DNA from: CAYLLT01 sp964548565
Lineage (GTDB): Bacteria > Planctomycetota > Phycisphaerae > UBA1845 > PWPN01
Direction of reading: 5' to 3'
Length of the DNA: 24,022 bases
NCBI GenBank assembly: GCA_964548565.1
Contig: CAZJTF010000066.1
Location: 1-24,022 of the forward strand
Shown: piece after piece, positions 1-7,919 of the stretch
How the letters are laid out: every line of letters starts with the position of its first letter
Position numbering within the stretch: position 1 is the first letter of the stretch
Notes under the pieces: model-generated
Databases searched by the model: none
What the model saw: only the letters and a program-made list of their open reading frames with translations
Told to the model about the DNA's origin: nothing
Made by a program: the position numbers and the translations under genes

Positions 1-440
1 TCATCGGCCAGCTGGACTGGGAGCGGAATGTCGACACCCACTTCGTCGAGCACAACGCGCTCGAGCCGATCGTGGACAAGAGCTGCAGCGGGCCGGGCTA
101 CACGGACAAGTGGATCGTCTACGGCCACATTGACGGCAAGCAGCTCTTCAGCGCCAAGGAACTCACCGTCGAGCCGGGCGCGAAGTGCACGCTGAAGGAC
201 TCGGGCGCCAGCGGCTGGATCACCGTCCAGGGCAGCGGACGCATGGGCAAGCTCAAGCTGCAGACGCCGGTCAGCATCCGCTTCGGCGAGGAGACGGAGG
301 ACGAGGTGTTCATCACCCACGAGGCCGCCACCGCGGGCGTGGAGATCGAAAACACCGGCGCCGAGCCCCTCGTCGGGCTCCGTTACTTCGGGCCGGACAC
401 GCATCCGAATGTGCCGAAGGTGGGAGAGCATAAGAAGTAA
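1..440 (+). CDS. Cupin-like protein, probably sugar-isomerase related (3' part only)
   Basis: An open frame enters from the left edge (first full codon at position 3) and ends with TAA at 438-440, so only the last 145 or so residues are visible. A GTG at 72 is internal and is not the start. The segment is rich in short beta-strand-like stretches with a conserved-looking core (GYTDKWIVYG, then KQLFSAKELTVEPGA, then SGWITVQGSGRMG, then a final EPLVGLRYFGP), the pattern of a small-molecule-binding cupin barrel. I recall similar proteins annotated as mannose-6-phosphate-isomerase-like cupins in planctomycetes, but the metal ligands cannot be assigned here. A TIM-barrel sugar isomerase follows, which fits a role in carbohydrate handling. 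The exact substrate is unknown. Confidence 0.55.
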   Translation, partial: IGQLDWERNVDTHFVEHNALEPIVDKSCSGPGYTDKWIVYGHIDGKQLFSAKELTVEPGAKCTLKDSGASGWITVQGSGRMGKLKLQTPVSIRFGEETEDEVFITHEAATAGVEIENTGAEPLVGLRYFGPDTHPNVPKVGEHKK

Positions 441-535
441 TGACGAATGACGAAGTAAGAATGACGAATGAAACCTGAATGACGAAGCTCGAATGAACGC
501 AGACGGGCAGGCCGCCAACACACAGGGGGACACGC

Positions 536-561
536 TGGTGCGAGAATCCTTTCTCGCACCA
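536..561. repeat. Perfect 11-bp hairpin
   Basis: TGGTGCGAGAA (536-546) and TTCTCGCACCA (551-561) are perfectly complementary around the 4-nt loop TCCT. It lies about 95 nt after the cupin stop codon and could end that transcript, but no T-run follows, so it is better regarded as part of the repeat module. Confidence 0.6.
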
Positions 562-592
562 TGCCACCCGGTGGTGCGGCCAAGGCAACGAC

Positions 593-684
593 GAATGACG
601 AAATCCGAATGTCGAAAGAAGCCCGAGTCAGGTACCACGCCCTCTGGGCGTGGTACCTGACTCGGATTTCGACATTCGTCATTC
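593..684. repeat. Long interrupted hairpin (38 paired bases) upstream of the isomerase gene
   Basis: The core arms 623-642 and 646-665 are a perfect 20-bp inverted repeat with the 3-nt loop TCT. Flanking them, 606-617 pairs with 667-678 (12 bp) and 593-598 with 679-684 (6 bp), separated by small internal loops or bulges. The structure ends 16 nt before the ATG at 701. In a read-through transcript from the cupin gene it would form a very stable stem just upstream of the isomerase ribosome-binding site. As DNA it could be a mobile palindromic repeat. Confidence 0.8.
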
Positions 685-700
685 AACACAGGGAAACGCG

Positions 701-1756
<1,056 letters not shown>

Positions 1757-1889
1757 TGCGTTGACTGCAAAGCCGCGACGCCTACAAGACAGGTCAAGCC
1801 TCATGCGCGGAGTCGTCTGCCTCCGCCATTGGCTGCACATCCGCGCACTCGAGAACCGGCGCCTGCTGGCGAGGCAACTGAGAACAGCA

Positions 1890-2327
1890 ATGCCTGAGAC
1901 TCGCGACTACGACGATCCTGCGGTGGCTGCCGAATGGTTTCGTGAACAGCGGCAGATAGTTCTGCACTACCTCGAAGAGCAACAAGTGCGCCATGCAGGT
2001 GTTGCGGATGAGCCCGAGTGGTTCGTTGCTCCATACGTGGCTGTCTGGAGCGTTGGGTCTCTCGCCAGCCCGGGCAGCAGAGGGTGGTGGGCCATCAGCG
2101 GCGACCTCCCCACTGATTACCTCAGCGGCCACGATGCCTCGGACGCGCGGACCGCGGTTCTGGCGATCGCCACCCGATGGCAGGACTGGGCTGCGTACAT
2201 GCTGGCCGACCAGGATCCGCCGGATGGCTTGGTCGGCCCTCCCGCTATGAGGCGCGAGCTTGGAGATCTCCTGCAGCGCAGGGCCCAGATTCTGATCGAA
2301 TGGACGAGTCAAGACTCCCTGTGGTGA
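1890..2327 (+). CDS. DUF4826 family protein
   Basis: A 145-residue soluble protein starting at MPETRDYDDP. The central block WWAISGDLPTDYLSG, followed by a helical DARTAVLAIATRWQDWA segment, is what I recognise as DUF4826, a small family of unknown function. The frame is open from 1761, but the upstream part looks unrelated to the family and lies in the spacer after the isomerase gene, so the internal ATG at 1890 is preferred and gives the usual family length of about 140 residues. No strong Shine-Dalgarno sequence is visible. It is the first gene of the accessory islet between the isomerase and oxidoreductase genes and is convergent with the nucleotidyltransferase gene, 39 nt away. Confidence 0.7.
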   Translation: MPETRDYDDPAVAAEWFREQRQIVLHYLEEQQVRHAGVADEPEWFVAPYVAVWSVGSLASPGSRGWWAISGDLPTDYLSGHDASDARTAVLAIATRWQDWAAYMLADQDPPDGLVGPPAMRRELGDLLQRRAQILIEWTSQDSLW

Positions 2328-2366
2328 CCCGCTGCGACGCCGCTGGATCTTGCTGACGCTGAGGGT

Positions 2367-2981
2367 TCAATCGCGCTCGCTGGGCGGCGGAAGAGCGGCC
2401 AGATCGCGGAAGTCCTGCCGGATGTATGCGTCGAGCTGATCGGCAAACTCCGCCGGCAGCGACAGCAGGTGAATCAATTCGAGCACGTCCGCGCGGTCCT
2501 TGATGCGGTGCGGCGCCGAGCGGGCACTGGCGAGTTTCAGTTCGATGAGCGTGCGAAGATTGACGAACGCGATGCCATCGGCCGAGGTCTCGGCCACGGA
2601 AACCGGCTCGGGGAAGCTGACCGACTTCGGCTTGCCGTCACCCGGATACTCGCCGGCGATCAGGAACTCGACCCGCACCCTGGTGACATCATCCCGGAGA
2701 TGCCGGCTTTCCGGTAACTTGCGTACGTAGCCTCTGCCGACAAGTGCGGCGTGAACGCGGTCCAGATCCGCGACTGAGGTGACAAGCAGGTCCACGTCCT
2801 GAGTAGAACGCTGCAGCCCGTGATGCTGCAGAGCGATGCCGCCGACGACGGCATACGGAATGCGCAGGCGATCGAGTTCCGTAGCGACACGCCGGAGGGT
2901 CTGCCACACGTAACCCTCACGCTCGGTCTGCCGGTCGGCTTCCATCAGTGCTTCCTGCAAACGGCTGCCCATCAGGACCAT
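2367..2981 (-). CDS. Nucleotidyltransferase-fold protein (MNT/AbiEii-like)
   Basis: A 204-residue protein with the Pol-beta-type nucleotidyltransferase signature: VVGGIALQHHG (about residues 45-55), then QDVDLLV with Asp62 and Asp64 as the first two metal carboxylates, and RVEFL (Glu105) as the likely third. The C-terminal half is helical (NLRTLIELKLASAR, then KDRADVLELI), as in AbiEii/AbiGii toxin-like and related minimal nucleotidyltransferases, which transfer a nucleotide to RNA or protein targets. No cognate antitoxin or HEPN partner is adjacent, so a toxin role is only inferred. The start is either the ATG at 2981 or, better supported by the promoter, the ATG at 2972, because a TACAAT box overlaps the first ATG. 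The longer frame up to 3113 has no family-like sequence. Confidence 0.75.
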   Translation of the reverse strand: MVLMGSRLQEALMEADRQTEREGYVWQTLRRVATELDRLRIPYAVVGGIALQHHGLQRSTQDVDLLVTSVADLDRVHAALVGRGYVRKLPESRHLRDDVTRVRVEFLIAGEYPGDGKPKSVSFPEPVSVAETSADGIAFVNLRTLIELKLASARSAPHRIKDRADVLELIHLLSLPAEFADQLDAYIRQDFRDLAALPPPSERD

Positions 2982-3006
2982 TGTAGCCGCATTTGCACGA
3001 TGCAAA
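2980..3006 (-). promoter_or_regulatory. -10 box and perfect palindromic operator for the nucleotidyltransferase gene
   Basis: On the - strand TACAAT (2985-2980) is a strong -10 box. Just upstream lies the perfect palindrome TTTGCA-CGA-TGCAAA (2992-3006), occupying the region between the expected -35 and -10. The ATG at 2972 begins 7 nt after the -10 box, where transcription would start, so a leaderless mRNA is predicted. No good -35 hexamer is visible, which suits an activator- or repressor-dependent promoter. Confidence 0.5.
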
Positions 3007-3121
3007 AACCGGCCGGTGGTCGAGCTAACCTGAATCAACCCCTGCGAAGGATGCCAGGATAGGGGGGAGGAGCGTGTGAAGCCCTCTGGGGCTCGTGCTA
3101 TGCACCCCTGCAAGTAGACGG

Positions 3122-3132
3122 TAGAATGGAGG
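3122..3132 (+). promoter_or_regulatory. -10-like TAGAAT and Shine-Dalgarno of the DUF433 gene
   Basis: TAGAAT (3122-3127) is followed immediately by GGAGG (3128-3132) and then the ATG at 3134. If TAGAAT is the -10 box, transcription would start at about the start codon and the GGAGG would not be transcribed. If it is not, GGAGG is a good but very close ribosome-binding site. A 5-bp hairpin AGCCC/GGGCT (3080-3093) lies upstream. Confidence 0.4.
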
Positions 3133-3133
3133 C

Positions 3134-3358
3134 ATGGACTACCGGAGCATCATCACGATCGAACCGGGCAAGCGGAGCGGCAAGCCCTGCATCCGCGGCT
3201 TGCGCATCACGGTGTCCGATGTGCTCGATTACCTCGCCTCGGGGATGAGCGAGGCTCAGATCTGCGCCGACTTCCCGGAGCTGACGCCTGAGGACGTTCG
3301 GGCGTGCCTTGCGTTTGCCGCTGATCGCGAAAGGCGAATGACGAGCATCTCAGCTTGA
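3134..3358 (+). CDS. DUF433 family antitoxin-like protein
   Basis: A 74-residue protein with the typical DUF433 layout: an N-terminal ITIEPGKRSGKPCIRGLRITV segment, then a winged helix-turn-helix-like portion with VLDYLASGMSEAQICADFPELTPEDVRACL. DUF433 proteins are DNA-binding antitoxins, usually paired with a PIN-like DUF5615 toxin. Here the next gene is exactly that, starting at a TTG that overlaps this gene's TGA stop (TTGA, 3355-3358), so translational coupling is expected. The protein looks intact and could autoregulate the pair. Confidence 0.85.
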   Translation: MDYRSIITIEPGKRSGKPCIRGLRITVSDVLDYLASGMSEAQICADFPELTPEDVRACLAFAADRERRMTSISA

Positions 3359-3685
3359 GACTGCTGCTCGATGAGCATTTGTCCCGGCACCTTTGCCGTC
3401 TCCTGAAGCAGGACTATCCGGGCTGCGCGCACATCATCGACTTCAACCTCCAGGAGGCGGACGATCAGACGATCTGGCACTTCGCTAAGACCCAGGGCTT
3501 TACGATCCTTTCGAAGGACAGCGACTTCCACCAGAACACCTTCCTATGGGCACCCCCCGAAGGTGATCTGGCTGCGGGCTGGAAACCGTTCGACGAGCGA
3601 AATCGCCGCCTTGCTCTGCTCCAGAGTGTCTGACATCGCCGCCTTTGAAGCGGACCCCGAGGCATCATTACTGGTGTTGTCGTGA
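3355..3685 (+). pseudogene. DUF5615 PIN-like toxin, frameshifted
   Basis: The N-terminal 68 codons match DUF5615 PIN-like nucleases: RLLLDEHLS with the acidic pair Asp6/Glu7, EADDQTIWHFA, and SKDSDFHQ with Asp55/Asp57. After the C6 run at 3553-3558 the frame changes. The frame that runs on stops at 3633 with a non-family tail. Dropping one C restores PPKVIWLRAGNRSTSEIAALL, the expected family C-terminus, and continues to TGA at 3683-3685, about 109 residues in all. That stop overlaps the GTG start of the next gene (GTGA, 3682-3685), which strongly supports the restored frame. It is either a one-base insertion that inactivates the toxin, an assembly or sequencing error in the homopolymer, or, less likely, programmed slippage. 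The antitoxin upstream is intact. Confidence 0.8.
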
Positions 3686-4269
3686 CGCGCACATCCCCGC
3701 CGGTCGCCCGGATGTACTGCCTGCGATGCGGCTACCACCTCCGCGGCCTGGACGCCAACCCGCTGCCCGGAGTGCGGGCGGGCGTTCAATCTCGCGGATC
3801 CGGCCAGCTATCGACGAACCCTCTGCACACGGCAGGTCTCACTGTTCCTTGCACCGCTCATGGGCGCTTGCCTCATCATTGCCGCATTCTTTGCCGGGTG
3901 GTGGATTGGCGACGCACTCTTCGGTCTGCAGGGGAGAGGCCCTGCTTTCGACACACTCATCCTCATCGCCTCACTGATCGCCGTGGCCAGCTTGTTGCTG
4001 CGATGGTCTCTCCGGCTCCACTTTTCCAGATCCTGCTGGCGACGGTATATGTCGAGGCTGTGATCCTGGCAGCCGTGTGCAGAGTGAGCGGCCTTTCCCC
4101 GCTTCACAGCCTCGTCTGGGGCCACGTCTTCTCCATCAACGCTCCCGTGCTGCCCGGTGTTCTGGTCGCAACGCTGTTAGGGTCCATGCTCCCTCCTCTG
4201 AAACGCCGCTCTGGCCAGCTCCGCTACGAGACGAATCCGCGCCAGCATCAACCTCGCTCACCCGCTTGA
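3682..4269 (+). pseudogene. Zinc-ribbon membrane protein with two compensating frameshifts
   Basis: The first 26 codons from GTG 3682 give YCLRCGYHLRGLDAN, the first half of a planctomycete-type zinc ribbon. The second half (RCPECGRAFNLADPASYRR) appears only in the next frame, after a C3 run at 3759-3761. That frame continues through a clear membrane segment (VSLFLAPLMGACLIIAAFFAGWW) and a second hydrophobic stretch to about 4020. Around the T4 run at 4022-4025 the sense returns to the first frame, giving ILLATVYVEAVILAAVC and VLPGVLVATLLGSML, ending at 4269. The first frame happens to be open throughout (195 codons), so it can be called as intact although roughly its middle 85-90 residues would be scrambled. 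Function unknown; it was probably a small integral membrane protein translated with the toxin gene. Confidence 0.7.
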
Positions 4270-4369
4270 CCCCCCGCCCCCATTGATTACGATGCCGCGA
4301 CCGGCTTTCGGCCGTTTCCGCTTCGCGCGCTGGCGTCTTTGCGGCTCAAAAAGACGAGGAGAAGTAAGC

Positions 4370-5506
4370 ATGTCCAAGCCACTCAATGTCGGTCTGATCG
4401 GCTGCGGGTTCATGGGGCGTACGCATTCGAACGCCTACAACAAGGTCCACAGCTTCTTCAAGCCGGCACTCAAGCCCGTGCTCAAGGCCATTTGCGACGT
4501 GAACGCGCAGAAGGCGAAGGATTTCGCCGAGACCTGGGGCTACGAGTCCGTCGAGACGGACTACCGAAAGCTGCTGGAACGCAAGGACATCGACCTGGTC
4601 GACATCTGCGTTCCGAACAACATGCACAAGGATATCGCTATTGCTGCGGCCCGGGCGGGCAAGATGATCCTGTGCGAAAAGCCGCTCGCGCTGAACACCG
4701 CGGAGGCGGAGGAGATGGTCGCGGCGGTCGAGAAAGCCGGCGTCCCGAACATGGTCTCCTTCAACTACCGGCGCGTGCCGGCGGTCACGCTCGCCAAGAA
4801 GCTCATTGATGAGGGTCGGCTGGGCAAGATCTTCCACTACCGGTCGGTATTCCTGCAGGACTGGACCATCTCGGCGGACCTGCCGCAGGGCGGCGATGCG
4901 TTGTGGCGGCTTGACGTGAAGACCGCCGGCTCGGGCGTGACGGGGGATCTGCTCGCCCACTGCATCGACACCGCCCTCTGGCTCAACGGCGGAATCGGCA
5001 CCGTCACCGCGATGACGGAAACGTTCATCAAGCGGCGCAAGAGCAACATCACGGGGAAGGTGGAGGATGTCGGGATCGATGATGCCTGCGCGTTCCTCGC
5101 GCGCTTCCGGAACGGCTCGCTGGCCACATTCGAGTCGACGCGCTACGCCCGCGGGCACAAAGCGCTCTACACCCTCGAAATCAACGGCGAGAAGGCTTCG
5201 ATCGCGTGGGACCTGCACGACCTCCACCGCCTCAGCTACTTCGATCACCGGGACGACTCGCTCGTGCGGGGCTGGCGGAGTGTTCACGTGACGGACGGGG
5301 ACATGCCTTACATGAAGCACTGGTGGGTGCCAGGCCTCCAGATCGGCTACGAGCATACGTTCGTCCACCAGGTGGCCGACTTCATCGAAGGGGTGGCCTC
5401 CGGCAAGCCCGCCAGCCCGACTTTCCGCGATGCACTCGAAACGCAGAAGGTCTGTGATGCGGTCCTTGCCAGCGCCCGATCGAAGCAGTGGGTCGATATC
5501 AACTGA
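4370..5506 (+). CDS. Gfo/Idh/MocA family NAD(P)-dependent oxidoreductase
   Basis: A 378-residue cytoplasmic protein with the family's two-domain plan. The N-terminal Rossmann fold has GLIGCGFMG (residues 8-16). The hallmark CEKPLA follows, with catalytic Lys104, and the motif GDLLAHCID (Asp193, His197) lies in the substrate-binding domain. Members oxidise or reduce sugar or cyclitol hydroxyls with bound NAD(P). The ATG at 4370 has GAGGAG about 8 nt upstream; the frame is open from 4283 but the extension lacks family features. It is followed 72 nt later by a ThuA-domain gene, a pairing seen often in planctomycetes and linked to 3-keto-glycoside metabolism. The substrate is not predictable from sequence. 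Confidence 0.9.
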   Translation: MSKPLNVGLIGCGFMGRTHSNAYNKVHSFFKPALKPVLKAICDVNAQKAKDFAETWGYESVETDYRKLLERKDIDLVDICVPNNMHKDIAIAAARAGKMILCEKPLALNTAEAEEMVAAVEKAGVPNMVSFNYRRVPAVTLAKKLIDEGRLGKIFHYRSVFLQDWTISADLPQGGDALWRLDVKTAGSGVTGDLLAHCIDTALWLNGGIGTVTAMTETFIKRRKSNITGKVEDVGIDDACAFLARFRNGSLATFESTRYARGHKALYTLEINGEKASIAWDLHDLHRLSYFDHRDDSLVRGWRSVHVTDGDMPYMKHWWVPGLQIGYEHTFVHQVADFIEGVASGKPASPTFRDALETQKVCDAVLASARSKQWVDIN

Positions 5507-5536
5507 GTTGTCGATCGTCGGTTCCGAATGGATAAA

Positions 5537-5557
5537 CCGCCCCTCATGTACGGGCGG
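5537..5557. other. Small GC-rich hairpin between oxidoreductase and ThuA genes
   Basis: CCGCCC (5537-5542) pairs with GGGCGG (5552-5557) around a 9-nt loop. It lies 30 nt after the oxidoreductase stop and 21 nt before the ThuA start, with no T-run, so it may be an attenuator or mRNA stabiliser rather than a full terminator. Confidence 0.35.
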
Positions 5558-5578
5558 CTGTGATTGGAAAGGGAAACA

Positions 5579-6421
5579 ATGCTACGCACATTGATGATCG
5601 CTCTGGTCGCCGGGGTGCTGACGACGTCGGGATTCTGCCTGGCCGCCGAGCCCGGCGGCAAAAAGATTTTGTTCTTCTCGCCCTCGCTGGGGTTCCGGCA
5701 CTCGGTTGTGGCCCGTCCGACGACAGGAGAGCTCTCGCACGCGGAAAAAGTGCTCAAGGAGTTCGCCGGTGCCGCGGGGTACCAGGTGGACGTTTCCCAG
5801 GACTGCAAGGACCTCGAAAACGACGGTGCCTTCAAGAAGTATGACGTCATCATCTTCTACACGACGGGCAATCCGCTCATCAGCCGCGAGGCATTCCTGA
5901 AGTGGCTGCGGGCCGGCGGTGCATTTGTGGGCATCCACACCGCCACCGACTCCTTTCACCACCCCATGAACGCTGAGGTCCCGATGCAAGGGGCCGAGAA
6001 GGCGAAGCTGAGCATCCCGGACTGGCCCGAGTACGTCCAGATCGTAGGCGGCGCCTTCAAGACGCACGGGCAGCAGCAGGAGGTCGCGATCAAGGTCGAG
6101 GACGCGGGCAATCCGGCGACGAAGATGATCCCTGCCGACTGGCGGATTACGGACGAGATCTACCAGTTCGACCGCTTCTCCCGGGATAACGTCCACGTGC
6201 TTCTGAGCATCGACACCGACAAGATCAGCGACGCGTCCCTCGACAAGTTGAAAATGGAGAAGGGCAAAGACTACCCCGTGGCCTGGACCCGCGCCGAAGG
6301 CAAGGGTCGCATCTTCTACACGTCTCTGGGACACCGCGAGGACGTCTGGACAAACCCGGTATACCAGCAGCACGTGCTCGGCGGTATCGCCTGGGCGTTA
6401 GGACAGGACGCGGACAAGTAG
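5579..6421 (+). CDS. Secreted ThuA-domain protein (trehalose-utilisation-like)
   Basis: A 280-residue protein beginning with a signal peptide (MLRTLMIALVAGVLTTSGFCLAA, likely cut near residue 22-23), so it acts outside the cytoplasmic membrane. The rest is a class I glutamine-amidotransferase-like ThuA fold: KKILFFSPSLGFRHS (28-42), DVIIFYTTGNPL (89-100), GGAFVGIHTATDSFHH (113-128), and a C-terminal GRIFYTSLGH segment. ThuA domains accompany sugar oxidoreductases and DUF1080-type 3-keto-disaccharide hydrolases in planctomycetes; the reaction is not firmly established. The ATG at 5579 has AAAGGG at 5568-5573. It is probably co-transcribed with the oxidoreductase. Confidence 0.85.
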   Translation: MLRTLMIALVAGVLTTSGFCLAAEPGGKKILFFSPSLGFRHSVVARPTTGELSHAEKVLKEFAGAAGYQVDVSQDCKDLENDGAFKKYDVIIFYTTGNPLISREAFLKWLRAGGAFVGIHTATDSFHHPMNAEVPMQGAEKAKLSIPDWPEYVQIVGGAFKTHGQQQEVAIKVEDAGNPATKMIPADWRITDEIYQFDRFSRDNVHVLLSIDTDKISDASLDKLKMEKGKDYPVAWTRAEGKGRIFYTSLGHREDVWTNPVYQQHVLGGIAWALGQDADK

Positions 6422-6731
6422 CAGCGGCGTATCTGGCGATCTCGGGGCCGGCGGGGCAGAAATGCTCATGCCGGCCCTCGTTACTTGGCACGTGCACCGG
6501 CTGTCCGCACCACTGCGATGGCGGAGGCCTCGAATTCCGGCGTCCGCCCGCACCCCAGCCCGGCTGCAGCGTATAAGCGTGGAGCAACCGGGTTGGCTGA
6601 CAGCCAGGCGAGGCCAATATGCCGCCGCGGGACACGGGGCGCCCTTCGCCTATAATGCTGCCCGCATGCTGGCACCCTGTGGAACCGCCGCAGGGCCGGT
6701 ACGTCCAAGGTTGTTGTGGAGTTATGAACTG
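6422..6731 (+). promoter_or_regulatory. Intergenic region with perfect -10 box TATAAT before the glycoside hydrolase
   Basis: About 310 nt without a convincing gene. TATAAT at 6651-6656 matches the consensus -10 exactly, but no -35 hexamer is recognisable 16-18 nt upstream. A transcript from here would have a leader of roughly 70 nt. Near its end GGAG (6718-6721) precedes a two-codon reading frame ATG-AAC-TGA (6724-6732), whose stop overlaps the true ATG at 6732. I see nothing else in the region. Confidence 0.45.
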
Positions 6732-7859
6732 ATGAGTCTCGCGTGGAAGCTGCTATTGCCCGTGGTGACCGTTGCCGGGGCATTCTGGTGGGCGGCGGAC
6801 CGGAGCAAGGGCCCGGCGGCCCCATCCACCGTCTCCCCCCCCGCCCAGCGCCTCCCGCTGGCCGGCAGCGATCAACCTTATCACGGGATCTCCTGGCAGA
6901 TCCACCACGCACAGCACTGCGTCGAGGAAGCGAGGCTCCTGCTCGGCCAGATCGCCGACCTGGGCGCCGACACTGTTCTTATCAGCAATCCCGGCTACCA
7001 GGAGCACGCCGGCTCCGAGTCGTTCCAGATCGATCCGGCCGTAACGCCCTCGCCCGAGCAGTGGCAGGAGATCTTCAAGATCGCCCACTCGAACGGCCTG
7101 CGCGTCGTACTCATGCCGATCATCCTGCTGAGCAATCCGCGCGGAACGGAATGGCGCGGCGTGATCAGCCCCCCCAGCTGGGACGACTGGTTCGACCAGT
7201 ACCGCAAGTTCATCCAGTATTTCGCGAAGATCGCCGCGGACGGCAAGGTCGAGGTGCTGATGGTCGGCTCGGAACTGGTGAGCACCGAGAAGTATACCGA
7301 CCAGTGGCGCCGCGTCGTACGAGAAGTCCGCCAGGTCTTCCCCGGCAAGCTGTCGTACTCGGCCAACTGGGACCACTACAAGGTCGTGGAGTTCTGGGAC
7401 GAACTCGACCTGGTGGGTATGACGAGCTACTACAAGCTCTCGAGCGACCCGAACCCCCGGTATGAAACGCTCCTCGACGCATGGAAGCCCCTGAAGAAGG
7501 GGCTCCTCCGGTGGCAGTCCACGGTGAACAAGCCGCTCCTCTTCACGGAGGTTGGATGGTGCAGCCAGGAGGGTACGTCGATCGAGCCGTGGAACTACTA
7601 CTACAAGCAGGAATCCACGCCCGGCGGGCTCGAGGAGCAGCGTCGCTGCTACAAGGCCTTCATGGAGACGTGGAAGGACACGCCGCAGGTCGGCGGCGTC
7701 ATCTGGTGGGAGTGGTCCAACACCGAGGGCGGCCCGAAGGATTTCAGCTACATCCCGAAGGGCAAGCCCGCCGAGAAAGAGCTGCGGGCGTGGTTCCAGT
7801 CGGTCCGGCGCCCGCGCGTGGCGACATTGGACAAGCCCGCCCCGGCGCCGACACCCTGA
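6732..7859 (+). CDS. GH113-like glycoside hydrolase (TIM barrel), membrane-anchored or exported
   Basis: A 375-residue protein with an N-terminal hydrophobic segment (residues 4-21) that is a signal anchor or uncleaved signal, then a Pro-rich linker and a TIM-barrel hydrolase domain. Two features match clan-A glycosidases of the GH113 type (mannanase-like): VLMVGSEL with Glu181 as probable acid/base at the end of strand 4, and LLFTEVGW with Glu273 as probable nucleophile on strand 7. The barrel also has DLVGMTSYYKL and VIWWEWSN at the expected places. The length agrees with single-domain members. The ATG at 6732 is preferred because the hydrophobic N-terminus follows it directly; the frame is open further upstream without signal-like sequence. 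The substrate is probably a beta-linked hexose polymer, but it cannot be fixed here. Confidence 0.75.
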   Translation: MSLAWKLLLPVVTVAGAFWWAADRSKGPAAPSTVSPPAQRLPLAGSDQPYHGISWQIHHAQHCVEEARLLLGQIADLGADTVLISNPGYQEHAGSESFQIDPAVTPSPEQWQEIFKIAHSNGLRVVLMPIILLSNPRGTEWRGVISPPSWDDWFDQYRKFIQYFAKIAADGKVEVLMVGSELVSTEKYTDQWRRVVREVRQVFPGKLSYSANWDHYKVVEFWDELDLVGMTSYYKLSSDPNPRYETLLDAWKPLKKGLLRWQSTVNKPLLFTEVGWCSQEGTSIEPWNYYYKQESTPGGLEEQRRCYKAFMETWKDTPQVGGVIWWEWSNTEGGPKDFSYIPKGKPAEKELRAWFQSVRRPRVATLDKPAPAPTP

Positions 7860-7919
7860 AGCGGATGCTCACCGCGGCGGCATTCTGACGTCCCTCGCGT
7901 GGCACTCCTGCAGACCTGC

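Larger units (their letters stand above)
441..684. repeat. Intergenic repeat module with GAATGACGAA copies and hairpins
   Basis: Directly after the cupin stop codon the 10-mer GAATGACGAA occurs four times on the + strand (445-454, 459-468, 477-486, 593-602) and once inverted (675-684). Between the copies lie two inverted repeats, at 536-561 and 593-684. No coding frame here looks real. The arrangement resembles a palindromic dispersed element (REP- or MITE-like). From memory, related GAATGACGAA-type repeats are common between genes in planctomycete genomes, but copy number in this genome cannot be seen. Confidence 0.75.

Noticed and set aside
441..684. CRISPR array, considered because of the repeated 10-mer
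   Set aside because: Copies are 10 nt, unevenly spaced and mixed with palindromes; there are no regular unique spacers and no cas genes.
2328..2366. Bidirectional terminator between the convergent DUF4826 and nucleotidyltransferase genes
   Set aside because: Only an imperfect stem (ACCCGCTGCG against CGCTGAGGGT) is possible and no T-run is present.
3080..3093. 5-bp hairpin AGCCC/GGGCT as operator or terminator
   Set aside because: Too short, without a T-run or clear geometry relative to the DUF433 start; mentioned only in passing.
4346..5368. Open - strand frame opposite the oxidoreductase
   Set aside because: The + strand has the full Gfo/Idh/MocA motif set; the opposite frame has none.
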